Source: Calothrix sp. PCC 7103
GTDB lineage: Bacteria; Cyanobacteriota; Cyanobacteriia; Cyanobacteriales; Nostocaceae
Direction of reading: 5' to 3'
Assembly (NCBI RefSeq): GCF_000331305.1
Contig: NZ_KB217478.1
Location: 6,001,646-6,065,645, forward strand
Length of the DNA: 64,000 nucleotides
In this document: piece after piece, positions 1 to 8,703 of the stretch
How the letters are laid out: the number at the start of each line of letters is the position of its first letter
Position numbering within the stretch: the first letter of the stretch is position 1
Notes under the pieces: generated by a model
What the model saw: only the letters and a program-made list of their open reading frames with translations
Told to the model about the DNA's origin: nothing
Databases searched by the model: none
Made by a program: the position numbers and the translations under genes

Positions 1-267
1 GTAAAAGTTAACAAAGTCTTGGCGAAGTACTTCATCGAATAAGCAATTAAATAAAGCTTCTCCAAGTAAGCGCGCTTTCTCACTATCATTTAGCTCATTT
101 GTACTAGTTAAATTGAGGAGTTGTTGAATTTCTGGAGTCAAACAATCCTGGTAACGAAATTTCCCAGAGGGTTGACCAAGAGATTGATGCTGAAAATCCC
201 ACTTTTCAACCTGCACATGTTTATCATTGGCTACACGGATACGGTAAGTGTAATAGACTTTGGACAT
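1..267 (-). CDS. N-terminus of a CHAT-domain-type protein (partial)
   Basis: An open frame runs leftward from an ATG at 267 off the window edge, giving 89 residues that begin MSKVYYTYRIRV and include LLGEALFNCLFDEVLRQDF. From family knowledge, this pattern (a short beta-rich start, then a 'GEALF' helix) resembles the start of large cyanobacterial CHAT-domain proteins, caspase-like peptidases often linked to TPR or NACHT modules. The catalytic region lies outside the window, so the assignment rests on the N-terminus only. A GGCGCC and AT-rich sequence separate it from the next gene, which is divergent. Confidence 0.55.
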   Translation of the reverse strand, partial: MSKVYYTYRIRVANDKHVQVEKWDFQHQSLGQPSGKFRYQDCLTPEIQQLLNLTSTNELNDSEKARLLGEALFNCLFDEVLRQDFVNFY

Positions 268-383
268 GATGAAGCTTTTCTTGGTTAACCTTATTTTTCT
301 ACACAACGGCGCCTTGTGATTCAGTAAAAAATGTTTCTCTTATTTTGGTAGATTTAGAGTCCATTGTTTTAACTCGCGTATGA

Positions 384-412
384 AACGGGCAAGGATGCCC
401 ATTCCACAAGAG
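384..412. repeat. REP-like palindrome, family A
   Basis: The core GGGCAAGGATGCCC is followed by ATTCCACAAGAG. It is one of about a dozen copies in the window. It sits in the 277-base gap between the CHAT-type start and xisH; nothing else is recognised in that gap. Confidence 0.85.
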
Positions 413-544
413 CTTTAAGTAACATGGTGGCATTAAATCCAAGTGGAAGCTATATTAGAACCAGACCGAGACAAAGTTTAACTGTGAGTAGTGCATTTTT
501 ATTAGATAATCTTATTGATCTAGATTAACTAGTATTGGAAATAA

Positions 545-967
545 ATGCCTGCTAAAGATATTTTTCACGAATCGGTTAAAGTAGCATTGCAAAAGGATGG
601 CTGGATAATTCTTCGGGAGGATTGGTATATCGAACTTGATGCGGGGCTAGCTATCTATATAGACTTAGCCGCTCAAAAGTTCATTGAAGCTGAGAAGGAT
701 GGGAAAAGAATAGCCGTAGAAATTAAAAGTTTTATTAGTCAGTCTAATATGACTTCTTTTCAAAAAGCTTTAGGTCAGTTCCTCGTGTATGTAAAAGCCG
801 TAAAAAAGCAACTACTTGACTGGACAGTTTATTTAGCAATTCCAGTAGATATTTACAATGGTTTTTTCTTGGAATTCAACTTTATTAGAGAAATGGTTGA
901 AGAGTACGATTTAAAGCTAATTGTTTTTCATCCTGACACTAAGGAGATTGTTTTATGGAGAAACTAA
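545..967 (+). CDS. xisH: XisH family protein
   Basis: This 140-residue protein begins MPAKDIFHESVKVALQKDGW, the typical XisH opening. It contains D..G..IYIDLAAQKFIEAE and then VEIKSF, a pattern matching a PD-(D/E)XK nuclease-like fold (acidic residues, then the E-x-K strand). XisH and XisI were first described as factors controlling excision of the fdxN element in Anabaena. The pair is widespread in cyanobacteria in many copies and its general role is unknown. It overlaps xisI by 13 bases, so the two are probably translated together. No excision element or recombinase is visible nearby. Confidence 0.9.
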   Translation: MPAKDIFHESVKVALQKDGWIILREDWYIELDAGLAIYIDLAAQKFIEAEKDGKRIAVEIKSFISQSNMTSFQKALGQFLVYVKAVKKQLLDWTVYLAIPVDIYNGFFLEFNFIREMVEEYDLKLIVFHPDTKEIVLWRN

Positions 968-1332
968 ATTATTATGATGTAGTTGAAAAAATCATACAGC
1001 CGTATGCAACTACTACAGTGGGAGAAGGAACGGAAGTTGAATTAATCGCAGATCGAGCTAACGGTCATTATTTGATTATGTTTGTTGGTTGGCGCGATGA
1101 AGCTCAGGTGTATGGGAGTTTGATTCATATCGATATTAAAAATAATCAAATCTGGATTCAGAAAGATGGTACTCAGGAGGGGATTGCTCAACAATTAGTA
1201 GAGGCGGGTGTTCCTCAAAGTGATATTGTATTGGGTTACCGTTCGCCTTTTGTTCGGCAATTTACTGGGTTTGGTGTGGGAGTTGAGAATAAATCTGAAG
1301 TTAAGCCGTTAGAAGGGGTCTACGGTTTATAG
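955..1332 (+). CDS. xisI: XisI family protein
   Basis: This 125-residue protein has the XisI pattern: NYYDVVEKII at the start, GWRDEAQVYGSLIHIDI in the middle, and LVEAGVPQSDIVLGYRSP..RQFTGFGVG near the end. It starts inside the last codons of xisH, and the two probably form a complex. It extends about 13 residues (up to PLEGVYGL) beyond the usual FGVG-type ending. A second, broken XisI C-terminus lies at 59514-59626 on the other strand. Confidence 0.9.
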   Translation: MEKLNYYDVVEKIIQPYATTTVGEGTEVELIADRANGHYLIMFVGWRDEAQVYGSLIHIDIKNNQIWIQKDGTQEGIAQQLVEAGVPQSDIVLGYRSPFVRQFTGFGVGVENKSEVKPLEGVYGL

Positions 1333-1394
1333 GTAATATATTAAGATTATTAGCACTTTTGTGCTGACTACGAGCAAATCTAGTGAGAGAATAT

Positions 1395-2771
1395 ATGTCA
1401 CTACCTAATCGGTTTAACAAACCCTTTTTTCTTCAGAAGTTGCAGTGGCTTATTGACCCAATAGGGTATATGGAAAGCGCTGTCAAGCAATACCCTGATA
1501 TTTTTACTGGTCAGATAATTGGTTTTGGGGGGACTATTGTATTTGTTAACCATCCCCAAGCGATTCAAGAAATTTTGACCAACGATAGAAATAAATTTAG
1601 AGCTACAGGTGAAGATAACAAGATTTTAGAGCCGTTACTTGGCAATTCTTCAATCATAATGCTAAATGGAGAATCTCACAAGCGACGGCGCCAACTTTTA
1701 ATCCCTCCGTTTCATGGAGAACGGATGCAAGCTTATGGGCAGTCAATTTGTAAGATAACTGAACAAGTTTTAAGCCAAATAACTCCTAACACACCTTTTG
1801 TTGCCCATCAAGTCACACAGCAAATTTCTTTGGAAGTTATTTTGCAAACTGTTTTTGGGCTATATGAGGGAGAACGTTTCCAAAAAATAAAGCAGCTACT
1901 CAGAACGATGCTGAATGTTTTTAGCTCACCTTTAAGTTCTGCCTTTCTGCTTTACCCAATTCTACGCCAAGATTTAGGCGCCTGGAGTCCTTGGGGTAAT
2001 TTTTTGCGTCAGCGTCAACAAATAGATGATTTACTCTACGCTGAAATTTCTGAACGTCGCTCATCTAAACAAAGTGAGCAAGGTGTTGATATTTTTTCTT
2101 TACTAATGCAAGCACGTGATGAAAATGGCAACCCAATGACAGATGAAGAATTACGCGATGAATTACTTACTTTGCTGTTTGTCGGACATGAAACTACAGC
2201 AACAGCTATGGCTTGGGGTTTATATTGGAGTCATCATTTGCCCGAAGTTCAGAAAAAATTATTACAAGAAGTAGACTCTTTAGGTGACTCTCCTAACCCA
2301 ATGAATATTTTCAGGCTACCTTATTTAAGTGCTTTTTGTAATGAGACTTTACGCATTCACCCTGTAGCAATGTTAACTTTTACTAGATTAGTTCAAGAAC
2401 CTGTTGAACTTCTAGGACAAACACTAGAACCAGGTACACGAGTAGGAGGTTGTATATATCTTTTACATCATAGAGAAGATTTATACCCAAATTCTAACCA
2501 ATTTAGACCAGAGCGTTTTTTAGAAAGGCAATATTCACAGTTTGAATTTATGCCTTTTGGAGGTGGCGCCCGTCGTTGTATTGGTGATGCGTTAGCAATG
2601 TTTGAAATGAAATTAGTTATGGCTACTATTCTCTCACAATACGAAATGAAATTGGCTGCTGCAACTGAAAAACCCCAGCGTCGTGGAGTTACACTGGCGC
2701 CTGCGAATGGCGTAAAAATGATTATCACAGGAAAGCGAGTACGTCAAAAGGCGCCAATGGCAACTGTGTAG
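1395..2771 (+). CDS. cytochrome P450 (CYP110-like)
   Basis: A 458-residue P450. Visible signatures are the I-helix FVGHETTATA (residues about 261-270), the K-helix ETLR (about 315), and the heme loop FGGGARRCIGDAL with the ligand cysteine near 395. The opening, with 'NPQAIQEILT' and 'PPFHGERM', matches the cyanobacterial CYP110 group, several members of which act on fatty acids or terpenes. An in-frame GTG lies four codons upstream (1383); the ATG at 1395 is preferred because it begins the conserved start MSLPNRFNKP. It is the most divergent of the three P450s here and lacks the 18-bp palindrome found before the other two. The substrate cannot be read from sequence. Confidence 0.92.
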   Translation: MSLPNRFNKPFFLQKLQWLIDPIGYMESAVKQYPDIFTGQIIGFGGTIVFVNHPQAIQEILTNDRNKFRATGEDNKILEPLLGNSSIIMLNGESHKRRRQLLIPPFHGERMQAYGQSICKITEQVLSQITPNTPFVAHQVTQQISLEVILQTVFGLYEGERFQKIKQLLRTMLNVFSSPLSSAFLLYPILRQDLGAWSPWGNFLRQRQQIDDLLYAEISERRSSKQSEQGVDIFSLLMQARDENGNPMTDEELRDELLTLLFVGHETTATAMAWGLYWSHHLPEVQKKLLQEVDSLGDSPNPMNIFRLPYLSAFCNETLRIHPVAMLTFTRLVQEPVELLGQTLEPGTRVGGCIYLLHHREDLYPNSNQFRPERFLERQYSQFEFMPFGGGARRCIGDALAMFEMKLVMATILSQYEMKLAAATEKPQRRGVTLAPANGVKMIITGKRVRQKAPMATV

Positions 2772-2774
2772 TTA

Positions 2775-2935
2775 TGTAGGTTGGGTGGAGGAAGGGAACC
2801 CAACTTCAAAAATGTAAGGCATTAAGGAGCTTTGTTATACAAGAGTGTTAATGATGTTGGGTTGCGCTGCCGCTCCACCCAACCTACGCGACTACTATCC
2901 GTTACATCCATTTATCATCCGTTGCCATTTCGGTT
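2775..2935. repeat. inverted GTTGGGTGGAG repeats followed by ATCCGTT repeats
   Basis: GTAGGTTGGGTGGAGG..AACCCAAC is mirrored about 70 bases on by GTTGGGTT..CTCCACCCAACCTACG. CCGTTACATCC and ATCCGTTGCC units follow. These are two repeat families, both also near 62640-62715. They fill the gap before tldD and create an open frame that falsely lengthens that gene. Confidence 0.75.
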
Positions 2936-3035
2936 TCTTCTACCTTGGGTTGGGCTTTGCGTGTTGTACGGATTTGTTAGACTAATCACAACAGCAAGCA
3001 ATCTTAACAAAACCACTCCTCTAGTAGAGCAAATT

Positions 3036-4511
3036 ATGTTAATTACCGATAATTTACTTGTTTCTAAGCAACTCCCGACTCTCGAATATTCCTCGACGCA
3101 GGAAAGATTCGATGATACTTGGGAAGCTCCTTTGTCTACCCTTCTGGGTTTGGGACGCGCGGCAGGCGCCGATTTTTTGGAATTTTTTCTAGAGCGTGTT
3201 AATTATATAAGTTGTCTTGCTGAGGATGATACTATCACTAGCATTACTCCGAGGCTTTCTACTGGTGCAGGTGTACGTGTATTCTTGGGCAAAGCTGATT
3301 GCTATGTTACAACTAACGACCTTTCATTTAATGGTTTGAAAGCTGCGTTAGAAAAAGCTCTTGGAATTATGGGTTTGCAGTTGCCTGCTCCTAATGCTTT
3401 TATTCCTGAAATTAATTTAGAACTTTTACGAGATTACGCTACTAAGCGCGGTAAAGATGGCTGGTTGCCGTTGTGTAGTGAAATACGTGAGATGGGGGAA
3501 GTTCTTATTGATGGTACAGCACAACTTCAAAGAACTGCTAGCCATATTCAATCTCGTCGCGCGACTTATTTCCGTGACTGGCAAGAAGTTTTAGTTGCTG
3601 CTAGTGATGGTACTTTTGCTCGTGATATTCGCCTTACTCAGTCGGTAGGTTTTAATTTGTTGTGTGCTGATGGCGCCAACCGTACTTCTATTGCTGAACG
3701 TGCGGGTAATACAAGTGACCCTAATTTCTTGCGTACTTGGGATTATAAAGAAGCATCAGAAAACATTTCTGAGTCTGCGGGTAAAATGCTATACGCTGAT
3801 TATGTAGAATCAGGTACTTATCCAATTATCATGGCAAACCACTTTGGTGGTGTTATTTTTCATGAAGCTTGTGGACACTTGCTCGAAACTACTCAAATTG
3901 AACGCAAAACAACCCCCTTTGCAGACAAAAAAGGTGAGAAAATTGCTCACGAAAGTTTAACAGCATGGGATGAAGGTCGCTCTGAGAATGCCTTCGGTAC
4001 TATTGATATGGACGACGAAGGAATGCCAGCACAACGCACTTTGTTAATTGAAAAAGGCGTTTTAAAGAATTTCTTGGCTGATAGAGCGGGTTCGATGCGT
4101 ACTGGACACCCTCGTACAGGTAGCGGTAGACGACAAAATTTCACGTTTGCGGCTGCTAGTAGAATGCGAAATACTTATATTGCAACTGGTGATTACACTC
4201 TTGATGATGTTTTTGCCTCTGTTGACAAAGGTATTTACTGTAAAAAAATGGGTGGTGGTAGCGTTGGCGCCACTGGGCAATTCAACTTTGGTGTTGATGA
4301 AGCTTATTTAATTGAGAATGGCAAAATTACTAAGCCGCTTAAAGGCGCCATTTTGATTGGCGAAGCTAAAGAAATTATGAACAAGATTTCGATGTGTTCA
4401 CAAGATTTATCTTTGGCGCCTGGTTTCTGTGGTTCTGTAAGTGGCAGTATTTATACTACCGTGGGTCAACCTCATATCAAGGTTGATTCGATTACTGTTG
4501 GTGGAAGATAG
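3036..4511 (+). CDS. tldD: TldD metallopeptidase homolog
   Basis: A 491-residue TldD-family protein. The zinc-binding motif HEACGH (HExxxH) is at residues 276-281, followed by the conserved G-x-x-L and, further on, [15 protein letters not shown]. TldD pairs with TldE to cleave unstructured peptides, such as modified peptide precursors and antitoxins. The frame is open 204 bases further upstream, but that stretch is made of intergenic repeats, so the ATG at 3036 is chosen; it gives the normal family length. The TldE partner follows 134 bases downstream, separated by a family B repeat. Confidence 0.93.
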   Translation: MLITDNLLVSKQLPTLEYSSTQERFDDTWEAPLSTLLGLGRAAGADFLEFFLERVNYISCLAEDDTITSITPRLSTGAGVRVFLGKADCYVTTNDLSFNGLKAALEKALGIMGLQLPAPNAFIPEINLELLRDYATKRGKDGWLPLCSEIREMGEVLIDGTAQLQRTASHIQSRRATYFRDWQEVLVAASDGTFARDIRLTQSVGFNLLCADGANRTSIAERAGNTSDPNFLRTWDYKEASENISESAGKMLYADYVESGTYPIIMANHFGGVIFHEACGHLLETTQIERKTTPFADKKGEKIAHESLTAWDEGRSENAFGTIDMDDEGMPAQRTLLIEKGVLKNFLADRAGSMRTGHPRTGSGRRQNFTFAAASRMRNTYIATGDYTLDDVFASVDKGIYCKKMGGGSVGATGQFNFGVDEAYLIENGKITKPLKGAILIGEAKEIMNKISMCSQDLSLAPGFCGSVSGSIYTTVGQPHIKVDSITVGGR

Positions 4512-4535
4512 TTCATTGTTCTTATCAATCAAGGA

Positions 4536-4615
4536 ATGTCATGCTGAACGCAGTGAACCATCTTAAAATAATTCGTCAAAATTATAAAGATTCTTCGCTA
4601 CGCTCAGAATGACAA
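4536..4615. repeat. family B palindromic repeat (TGTCATGCTGAAC..)
   Basis: GTCATGCTGAACGCAGTGAA is mirrored by TTCTTCGCTACGCTCAGAATGAC, forming an imperfect hairpin between tldD and tldE. Related copies lie at 14806-14990 and 40829-40918. Confidence 0.8.
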
Positions 4616-4645
4616 ATGTAAAATTTGACATTTTAGAATTCACAT

Positions 4646-5992
4646 ATGGCAAAAATTCAAGAAATCGCATCTGCGGCGAAGGATAGCGCGAGCAAACTTA
4701 GAATTAAGAAGTTTGATATTTATGGTTCGAGTGTTGATTCTACTAGTGTACAGGTAGACCAAGGTGAACCTAGACAGGTTAAGGCTTCTAATTTGTCGGG
4801 TGTAACGGTGCGGGTTTGGAATGAAGATAATACTGTTGGTGTCACTAGTACTACTGATGTTGACGCCAAGGGTTTGGAGTTGGCTTTGAAAATGGCGTAT
4901 GAAGCGAGCTTTTTTGGAGTCAAGGAAAATGTTCCTGACTTTAGTCCAGAAGCAACAGCACCTCTAAATATAGATAATTCTTCCACAGAGAAAGTTGAAC
5001 AGGCGCCTGTTAATGAGTTAATTCAAAGCTTGATATCAGCCGAAAAAGAGTTAATGGCGAAGCATCCTGCAATTAAGGGTGTACCGTACAATAATTTATC
5101 GCAGCGTGATGTCGATAGATTTTATCTTAATAGTGATGGCGCCTTGAGAACTGAGTCACACTCGTTGGCTTCTGTGTATTTATATAGTAAGACAGAAGAG
5201 GAAGGTAAAAAACCCCGTAGCGGTGGAGCGTTTAGAATTAGTCATAGTGTCAAAGATTTAGATGTCGATGGCTGTATTCAAGAAACTGCCGATAAAACAA
5301 TTAGCCATCTCAATTACGAAAAAGTTCAAACTGGTAAATACACAGTCGTATTTTCACCCGAAGCTTTTTTGAGTTTGCTTGGCGCCTTCTCTAACTTATA
5401 CAATGCTCAAAGTATTCTCGATAAGCAAAGCCTTTCAACTCCCGATGATATTGGCAAGCAAATAGCATCACCTTTACTTAGCGTATATGATGATGGACTG
5501 CACCCAGCGAATGTCGGCGCCGAATCTTTTGATGGTGAAGGAACCCCAACACGTAAAGTTTCTTTAATCGAAAATGGAGTTTTAAAAGGATTCCTTCATA
5601 GCGCAGGTACAGCAAAGCGACTCAATGCTCAACCTACGGGAAATGCGAGTATCGGCGCCAAAGTTAGTGTTGGCCCCAATTTCTACCATGTTTACTCTGG
5701 GGCACCTGCGGAGCAAGAATACAGCTTAGATACTGCTGAAAATGTCATTTTAATAGATGATTTGCAAGCACTTCATGCAGGTGTAAAGGCACTTCAAGGT
5801 TCGTTTTCATTACCTTTTGACGGATGGATGGTCAATAAAGGTGTGAAAACAAGTATCGAATCAGCAACTGTTGCAGGTGATTTTCTGTCAGTTTTAAATT
5901 CGATTATATATATAGAGAAGGAACCAGAACTAACTCCTTCTGGTGTTTGCCCACGAGTTTGGGTTGAAGGACTTTCTATTACTGGAGAGTAA
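4646..5992 (+). CDS. tldE: TldE/PmbA-family subunit
   Basis: A 448-residue member of the PmbA/TldE half of the TldD-TldE peptidase family. It lacks an HExxxH motif, as expected for the non-zinc subunit, and has the typical regions GVTVRVWNEDNTVG near the start and GAKVSVGPNF..YSGAP late. Adjacent and co-oriented with tldD, it probably forms the heterodimer with it. Several GGCGCC hexamers fall in codons for Gly-Ala. Confidence 0.92.
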   Translation: MAKIQEIASAAKDSASKLRIKKFDIYGSSVDSTSVQVDQGEPRQVKASNLSGVTVRVWNEDNTVGVTSTTDVDAKGLELALKMAYEASFFGVKENVPDFSPEATAPLNIDNSSTEKVEQAPVNELIQSLISAEKELMAKHPAIKGVPYNNLSQRDVDRFYLNSDGALRTESHSLASVYLYSKTEEEGKKPRSGGAFRISHSVKDLDVDGCIQETADKTISHLNYEKVQTGKYTVVFSPEAFLSLLGAFSNLYNAQSILDKQSLSTPDDIGKQIASPLLSVYDDGLHPANVGAESFDGEGTPTRKVSLIENGVLKGFLHSAGTAKRLNAQPTGNASIGAKVSVGPNFYHVYSGAPAEQEYSLDTAENVILIDDLQALHAGVKALQGSFSLPFDGWMVNKGVKTSIESATVAGDFLSVLNSIIYIEKEPELTPSGVCPRVWVEGLSITGE

Positions 5993-6002
5993 AATTAATG
6001 TA

Positions 6003-6023
6003 GAACAGGCATTCTGCCTGTTC
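6003..6023. terminator. hairpin between convergent genes
   Basis: GAACAGGCA-TTC-TGCCTGTTC is a 9-bp-arm hairpin lying exactly between the stop of tldE and the stop of the opposing pentapeptide gene. It would fit a two-way terminator, although no long T-run follows. Confidence 0.5.
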
Positions 6024-6033
6024 CCCAAATCTA

Positions 6034-6495
6034 TTAATATTCTCCACCAATGCCGATATTAACGTTGTAAATTTCGGTTCCTGTCCAGTTAACACCAATA
6101 ACGTTGGCGCCATCGAGGTCATTGCTAACAAAATGCGCGTCTGTAAGGTTGGCGTTAGTTAAGTTGGCGTTGTTCATGCTAACGCTGTTGATAAATGCTG
6201 ATGTGAGGTTGGCAGATTGGAGATTCGCACCTGTTAAATCTGCTCCTTCTAAGTTGGCGTTTTTGAGGTTGGCGCCTTTTAAGTTAGCGTTTCGCAAATC
6301 TGCCCCTATCAAATGGGCGCCTTGAAGATTTGCACCACTGAGGTTACATCCGCTACACTCTCTTGTTTCAATTAATTTCCGGATGTTAGTGCTGACGCTT
6401 GTATTTGTATTTGTAGTACTGCTTTGCGCTCCAGCAGGAGATACAAAAGCAAAAGCACTCATTAGAGCAACTGCTGCAAAAAATTTAGTTTTCAT
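6034..6495 (-). CDS. secreted pentapeptide-repeat protein
   Basis: A 153-residue protein with a clear signal peptide (MKTKFFAAVALMSAFAFVSPAGAQ). It continues with SGANLQGAHLIGADLRNANL and similar A(N/D)L units, the five-residue repeat that folds into a right-handed beta-helix. The start at 6495 is chosen over an upstream in-frame ATG (6522) because the Shine-Dalgarno sequence GGAGGAGAAA lies directly before it and the signal peptide then begins at residue 1. The sequence around the first repeats carries a Cys pair (ECSGCNL). It is likely periplasmic; its function is unknown. Confidence 0.85.
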   Translation of the reverse strand: MKTKFFAAVALMSAFAFVSPAGAQSSTTNTNTSVSTNIRKLIETRECSGCNLSGANLQGAHLIGADLRNANLKGANLKNANLEGADLTGANLQSANLTSAFINSVSMNNANLTNANLTDAHFVSNDLDGANVIGVNWTGTEIYNVNIGIGGEY

Positions 6496-6834
6496 GTTTT
6501 TCTCCTCCACGCTATCTAACACTTTGTATAAACAATTAGTACGCTCAGGCTGGTTGAAATCAACACGATAGTACTATTTTGCTCGGTTTTTCAACCTCTT
6601 ACTTATTTGCTACAACTTCATTGTCGCGCATTCCAGAAAAATTACATCGTGCTTCAGCAGTACTTATAAATCTCTCGCTGGGTTGAAAGCCTTTTAATAC
6701 AAAGCGCGTGAGGATATACGTATATATATAGAAAGTTATTGGGTTTTAGATAGGGTTTACTCGAATAATCGTGCCAGACCAAAAACTGTCACAAGTGTAT
6801 TTTCATACTAGGCGCCTTGAATGCTAACATGTGA

Positions 6835-7278
6835 CTATACAGATAAAGCTGGTGTTAATTCTTTTGAAGATTGGTGTAATATTGTATGACTTACAAATGC
6901 ACAAGCAAACTCAATCAAATTTTGTTTAACATAACAGATTGACACCGAGACGTTTACGGTTTGATTAGTCTTTGTCTGGTAATGTGATAATAATTTAATT
7001 GAACTATTTTTTTTAAGAAGTTTCCATATATCATCCCAGTTTTGCAATACAAGGGAAGTATCTATATCGAATAATGTCATTCCTAAAAGTTCTTGACGTG
7101 AGTATTCGCTTAGACAACACATTGCATCATTAGTATAGGTAAATTGCCCATACTCATTTACACAAAATTCAGCTTGGATAGCACAACTTATATTCAAATT
7201 ATTGGATAAGCAATTTTCATCTAGTCCATATCCTAAATACAAATTAATTTCTAACAAGCTGTTATCGTAAAAATCCAC
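6835..7278 (-). CDS. stand-alone PAS-domain protein, paralog of the sensor kinase N-terminus
   Basis: A 147-residue protein with one PAS domain and no output domain. FCVNEYGQFTYTNDAMC.LS.YSR closely parallels FCVNESGSFLYVNDAMC.LSGYSR in the N-terminal PAS of the histidine kinase at 8704-10611, and 'LFDID' and 'NWDDIW' also match 'LFDID' and 'NWENIW'. It looks like a duplicate of that first PAS domain. It could be a truncated copy or a small modulator of the kinase. Its stop is normal and the frame is open, so it is called as a gene. A gap of about 340 bases upstream of the pentapeptide gene shows nothing else. Confidence 0.7.
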   Translation of the reverse strand: MDFYDNSLLEINLYLGYGLDENCLSNNLNISCAIQAEFCVNEYGQFTYTNDAMCCLSEYSRQELLGMTLFDIDTSLVLQNWDDIWKLLKKNSSIKLLSHYQTKTNQTVNVSVSICYVKQNLIEFACAFVSHTILHQSSKELTPALSV

Positions 7279-7435
7279 TGTAGTAGGTTACCTTATTTTG
7301 TGAAGAGATAGTAACGTAAGTTGAACATATGCACTTGGAGTCGCAAGCTAAAAGCGTTGGAGTCCTTAACACAGTTGTAAGTATATAGCGGTTCTTAATC
7401 AAGTAAGGTACTGATTAAATTAATAAAGTTCTTCT

Positions 7436-7461
7436 GGGGTGAGCATCCTTGCTCGCCCTTA
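7436..7461. repeat. REP-like palindrome, diverged family A
   Basis: GGGTGAGCATCCTTGCTCGCCC is a diverged copy of the family A hairpin. It lies in the 445-base gap 7279-7723, which otherwise holds only AT-rich sequence with no recognised gene. Confidence 0.6.
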
Positions 7462-7723
7462 CGTACTTCATTAGAACGGGAAGTGCTATATAATGGACAT
7501 TACTTAGTAGCATCGTTACTAAATTATACTTACACAAGTATTAGCAGCGTCATCTATCTAAAGTAGTAGATTGAGGTGCTAATGCAGATATATTAAATTT
7601 AAACATCTACCACTTGATAGATAAAGGCTGTATGTGTCATGAAGGGGTTATCAACAGGAGTAGATTAGTTAAAAAGTACTTCAACCCGCCGCTAAGTTAT
7701 AGGTTTTCATTTTAGCAACCAGT

Positions 7724-8554
7724 TCAACCTGTCAACATGTTTCTTAATCTACGCATTGACTGATGTTTTTTCCTCCAAGTTTGTGGGGGAATATCATGAT
7801 GTTGACGGAATTGACGTGAGAAGTGACAGGCATTTTGATATCCAAGAGCGGTAGAAATTTGCTCAATAGTTTGCTTGCTTTCTTGAAGTAATTCGCGTGC
7901 AGCAGACATTCGTCGTTTAACAATCCAGCCGTTTACGGTATCTCCGGTTTGTTTTGCAACTCGGTGCGTTAAGTATGCTGCTGAATAACCGACTGCGCTA
8001 GCTACGTCGCATAGTGTAATGCCTAAATGAAAATTAGCTTCGATATAATCGAATACTTCCTGAAGCTGAGTATTTTTGGGAAATATAGACTCTGGCTTTG
8101 AGGTTACGTTTTTATCTGGCGAAACATTTTCTACTATTTGGTTGCATTCGCGCGTGTACCATTCTTTCAAATGCTTCTGCTTTCTTAACTGAGCTGTAAT
8201 TGTTCGTGTCAACTCATCTAAGGTTGATGGCTTTGTAACAAAATCATCCGCTCCCATTTCCATACCTTTGCGAATGTCTGTTTTGGTGCCACTTCCAGCT
8301 AAAAATATAAATGGAATAATTGCTGTTACTGGGTCTTCTTGTAATATGCTTAAAACATCATAACCGCTGATATCTGGCATTACGACATCGCAAATAATAA
8401 CATCGGGGAGATGCGTTTGCACCTTTTGAATGCCAAGTATACCGTTTTCGGCGCCAATCGTGTTAAAGCCTTCAGCAGATAACCCATCTAAATATAGATT
8501 ACGAGTGTTTCTGTCGTCTTCGATGATTAGGACTGTTTTTGGTGATAGTTTCAT
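7724..8554 (-). CDS. response regulator with AraC-type DNA-binding domain (scytonemin regulator homolog)
   Basis: A 276-residue two-domain regulator. The receiver domain has the acidic pair EDDR near residue 13, the phospho-acceptor Asp56 (CDVVMPDISG) and the TKP lysine. The C-terminal AraC helix-turn-helix pair contains QTIEQISTALGYQNACHFSR. The start at 8554 (MKLSPKTVLII) fits receiver domains; a longer open frame upstream does not look conserved. Downstream of a kinase and divergent from scyA, it sits where Nostoc punctiforme has Npun_F1278, shown to be needed for scytonemin production. Likely role: transcriptional activation of the scy operon. Confidence 0.88.
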   Translation of the reverse strand: MKLSPKTVLIIEDDRNTRNLYLDGLSAEGFNTIGAENGILGIQKVQTHLPDVIICDVVMPDISGYDVLSILQEDPVTAIIPFIFLAGSGTKTDIRKGMEMGADDFVTKPSTLDELTRTITAQLRKQKHLKEWYTRECNQIVENVSPDKNVTSKPESIFPKNTQLQEVFDYIEANFHLGITLCDVASAVGYSAAYLTHRVAKQTGDTVNGWIVKRRMSAARELLQESKQTIEQISTALGYQNACHFSRQFRQHHDIPPQTWRKKHQSMRRLRNMLTG

Positions 8555-8703
8555 AGTTAGTAATAAAATTGTGCAAATAGTGAATTCTTGACTTTTGTAA
8601 TTGATAATTCTAGAAACCGGGTTTTTAGTTGAAATTTTGTCATAAAAATAACGATTTGTCTGCGACAATGAATGGGTATAAACCCAGTCTCTAAGCCTAA
8701 CTC

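Noticed and set aside
2832-3035. Extension of TldD with [14 protein letters not shown]...
   Set aside because: The stretch is intergenic GTTGGG/ATCCGTT repeat sequence; the conserved TldD start at 3036 gives the family length.
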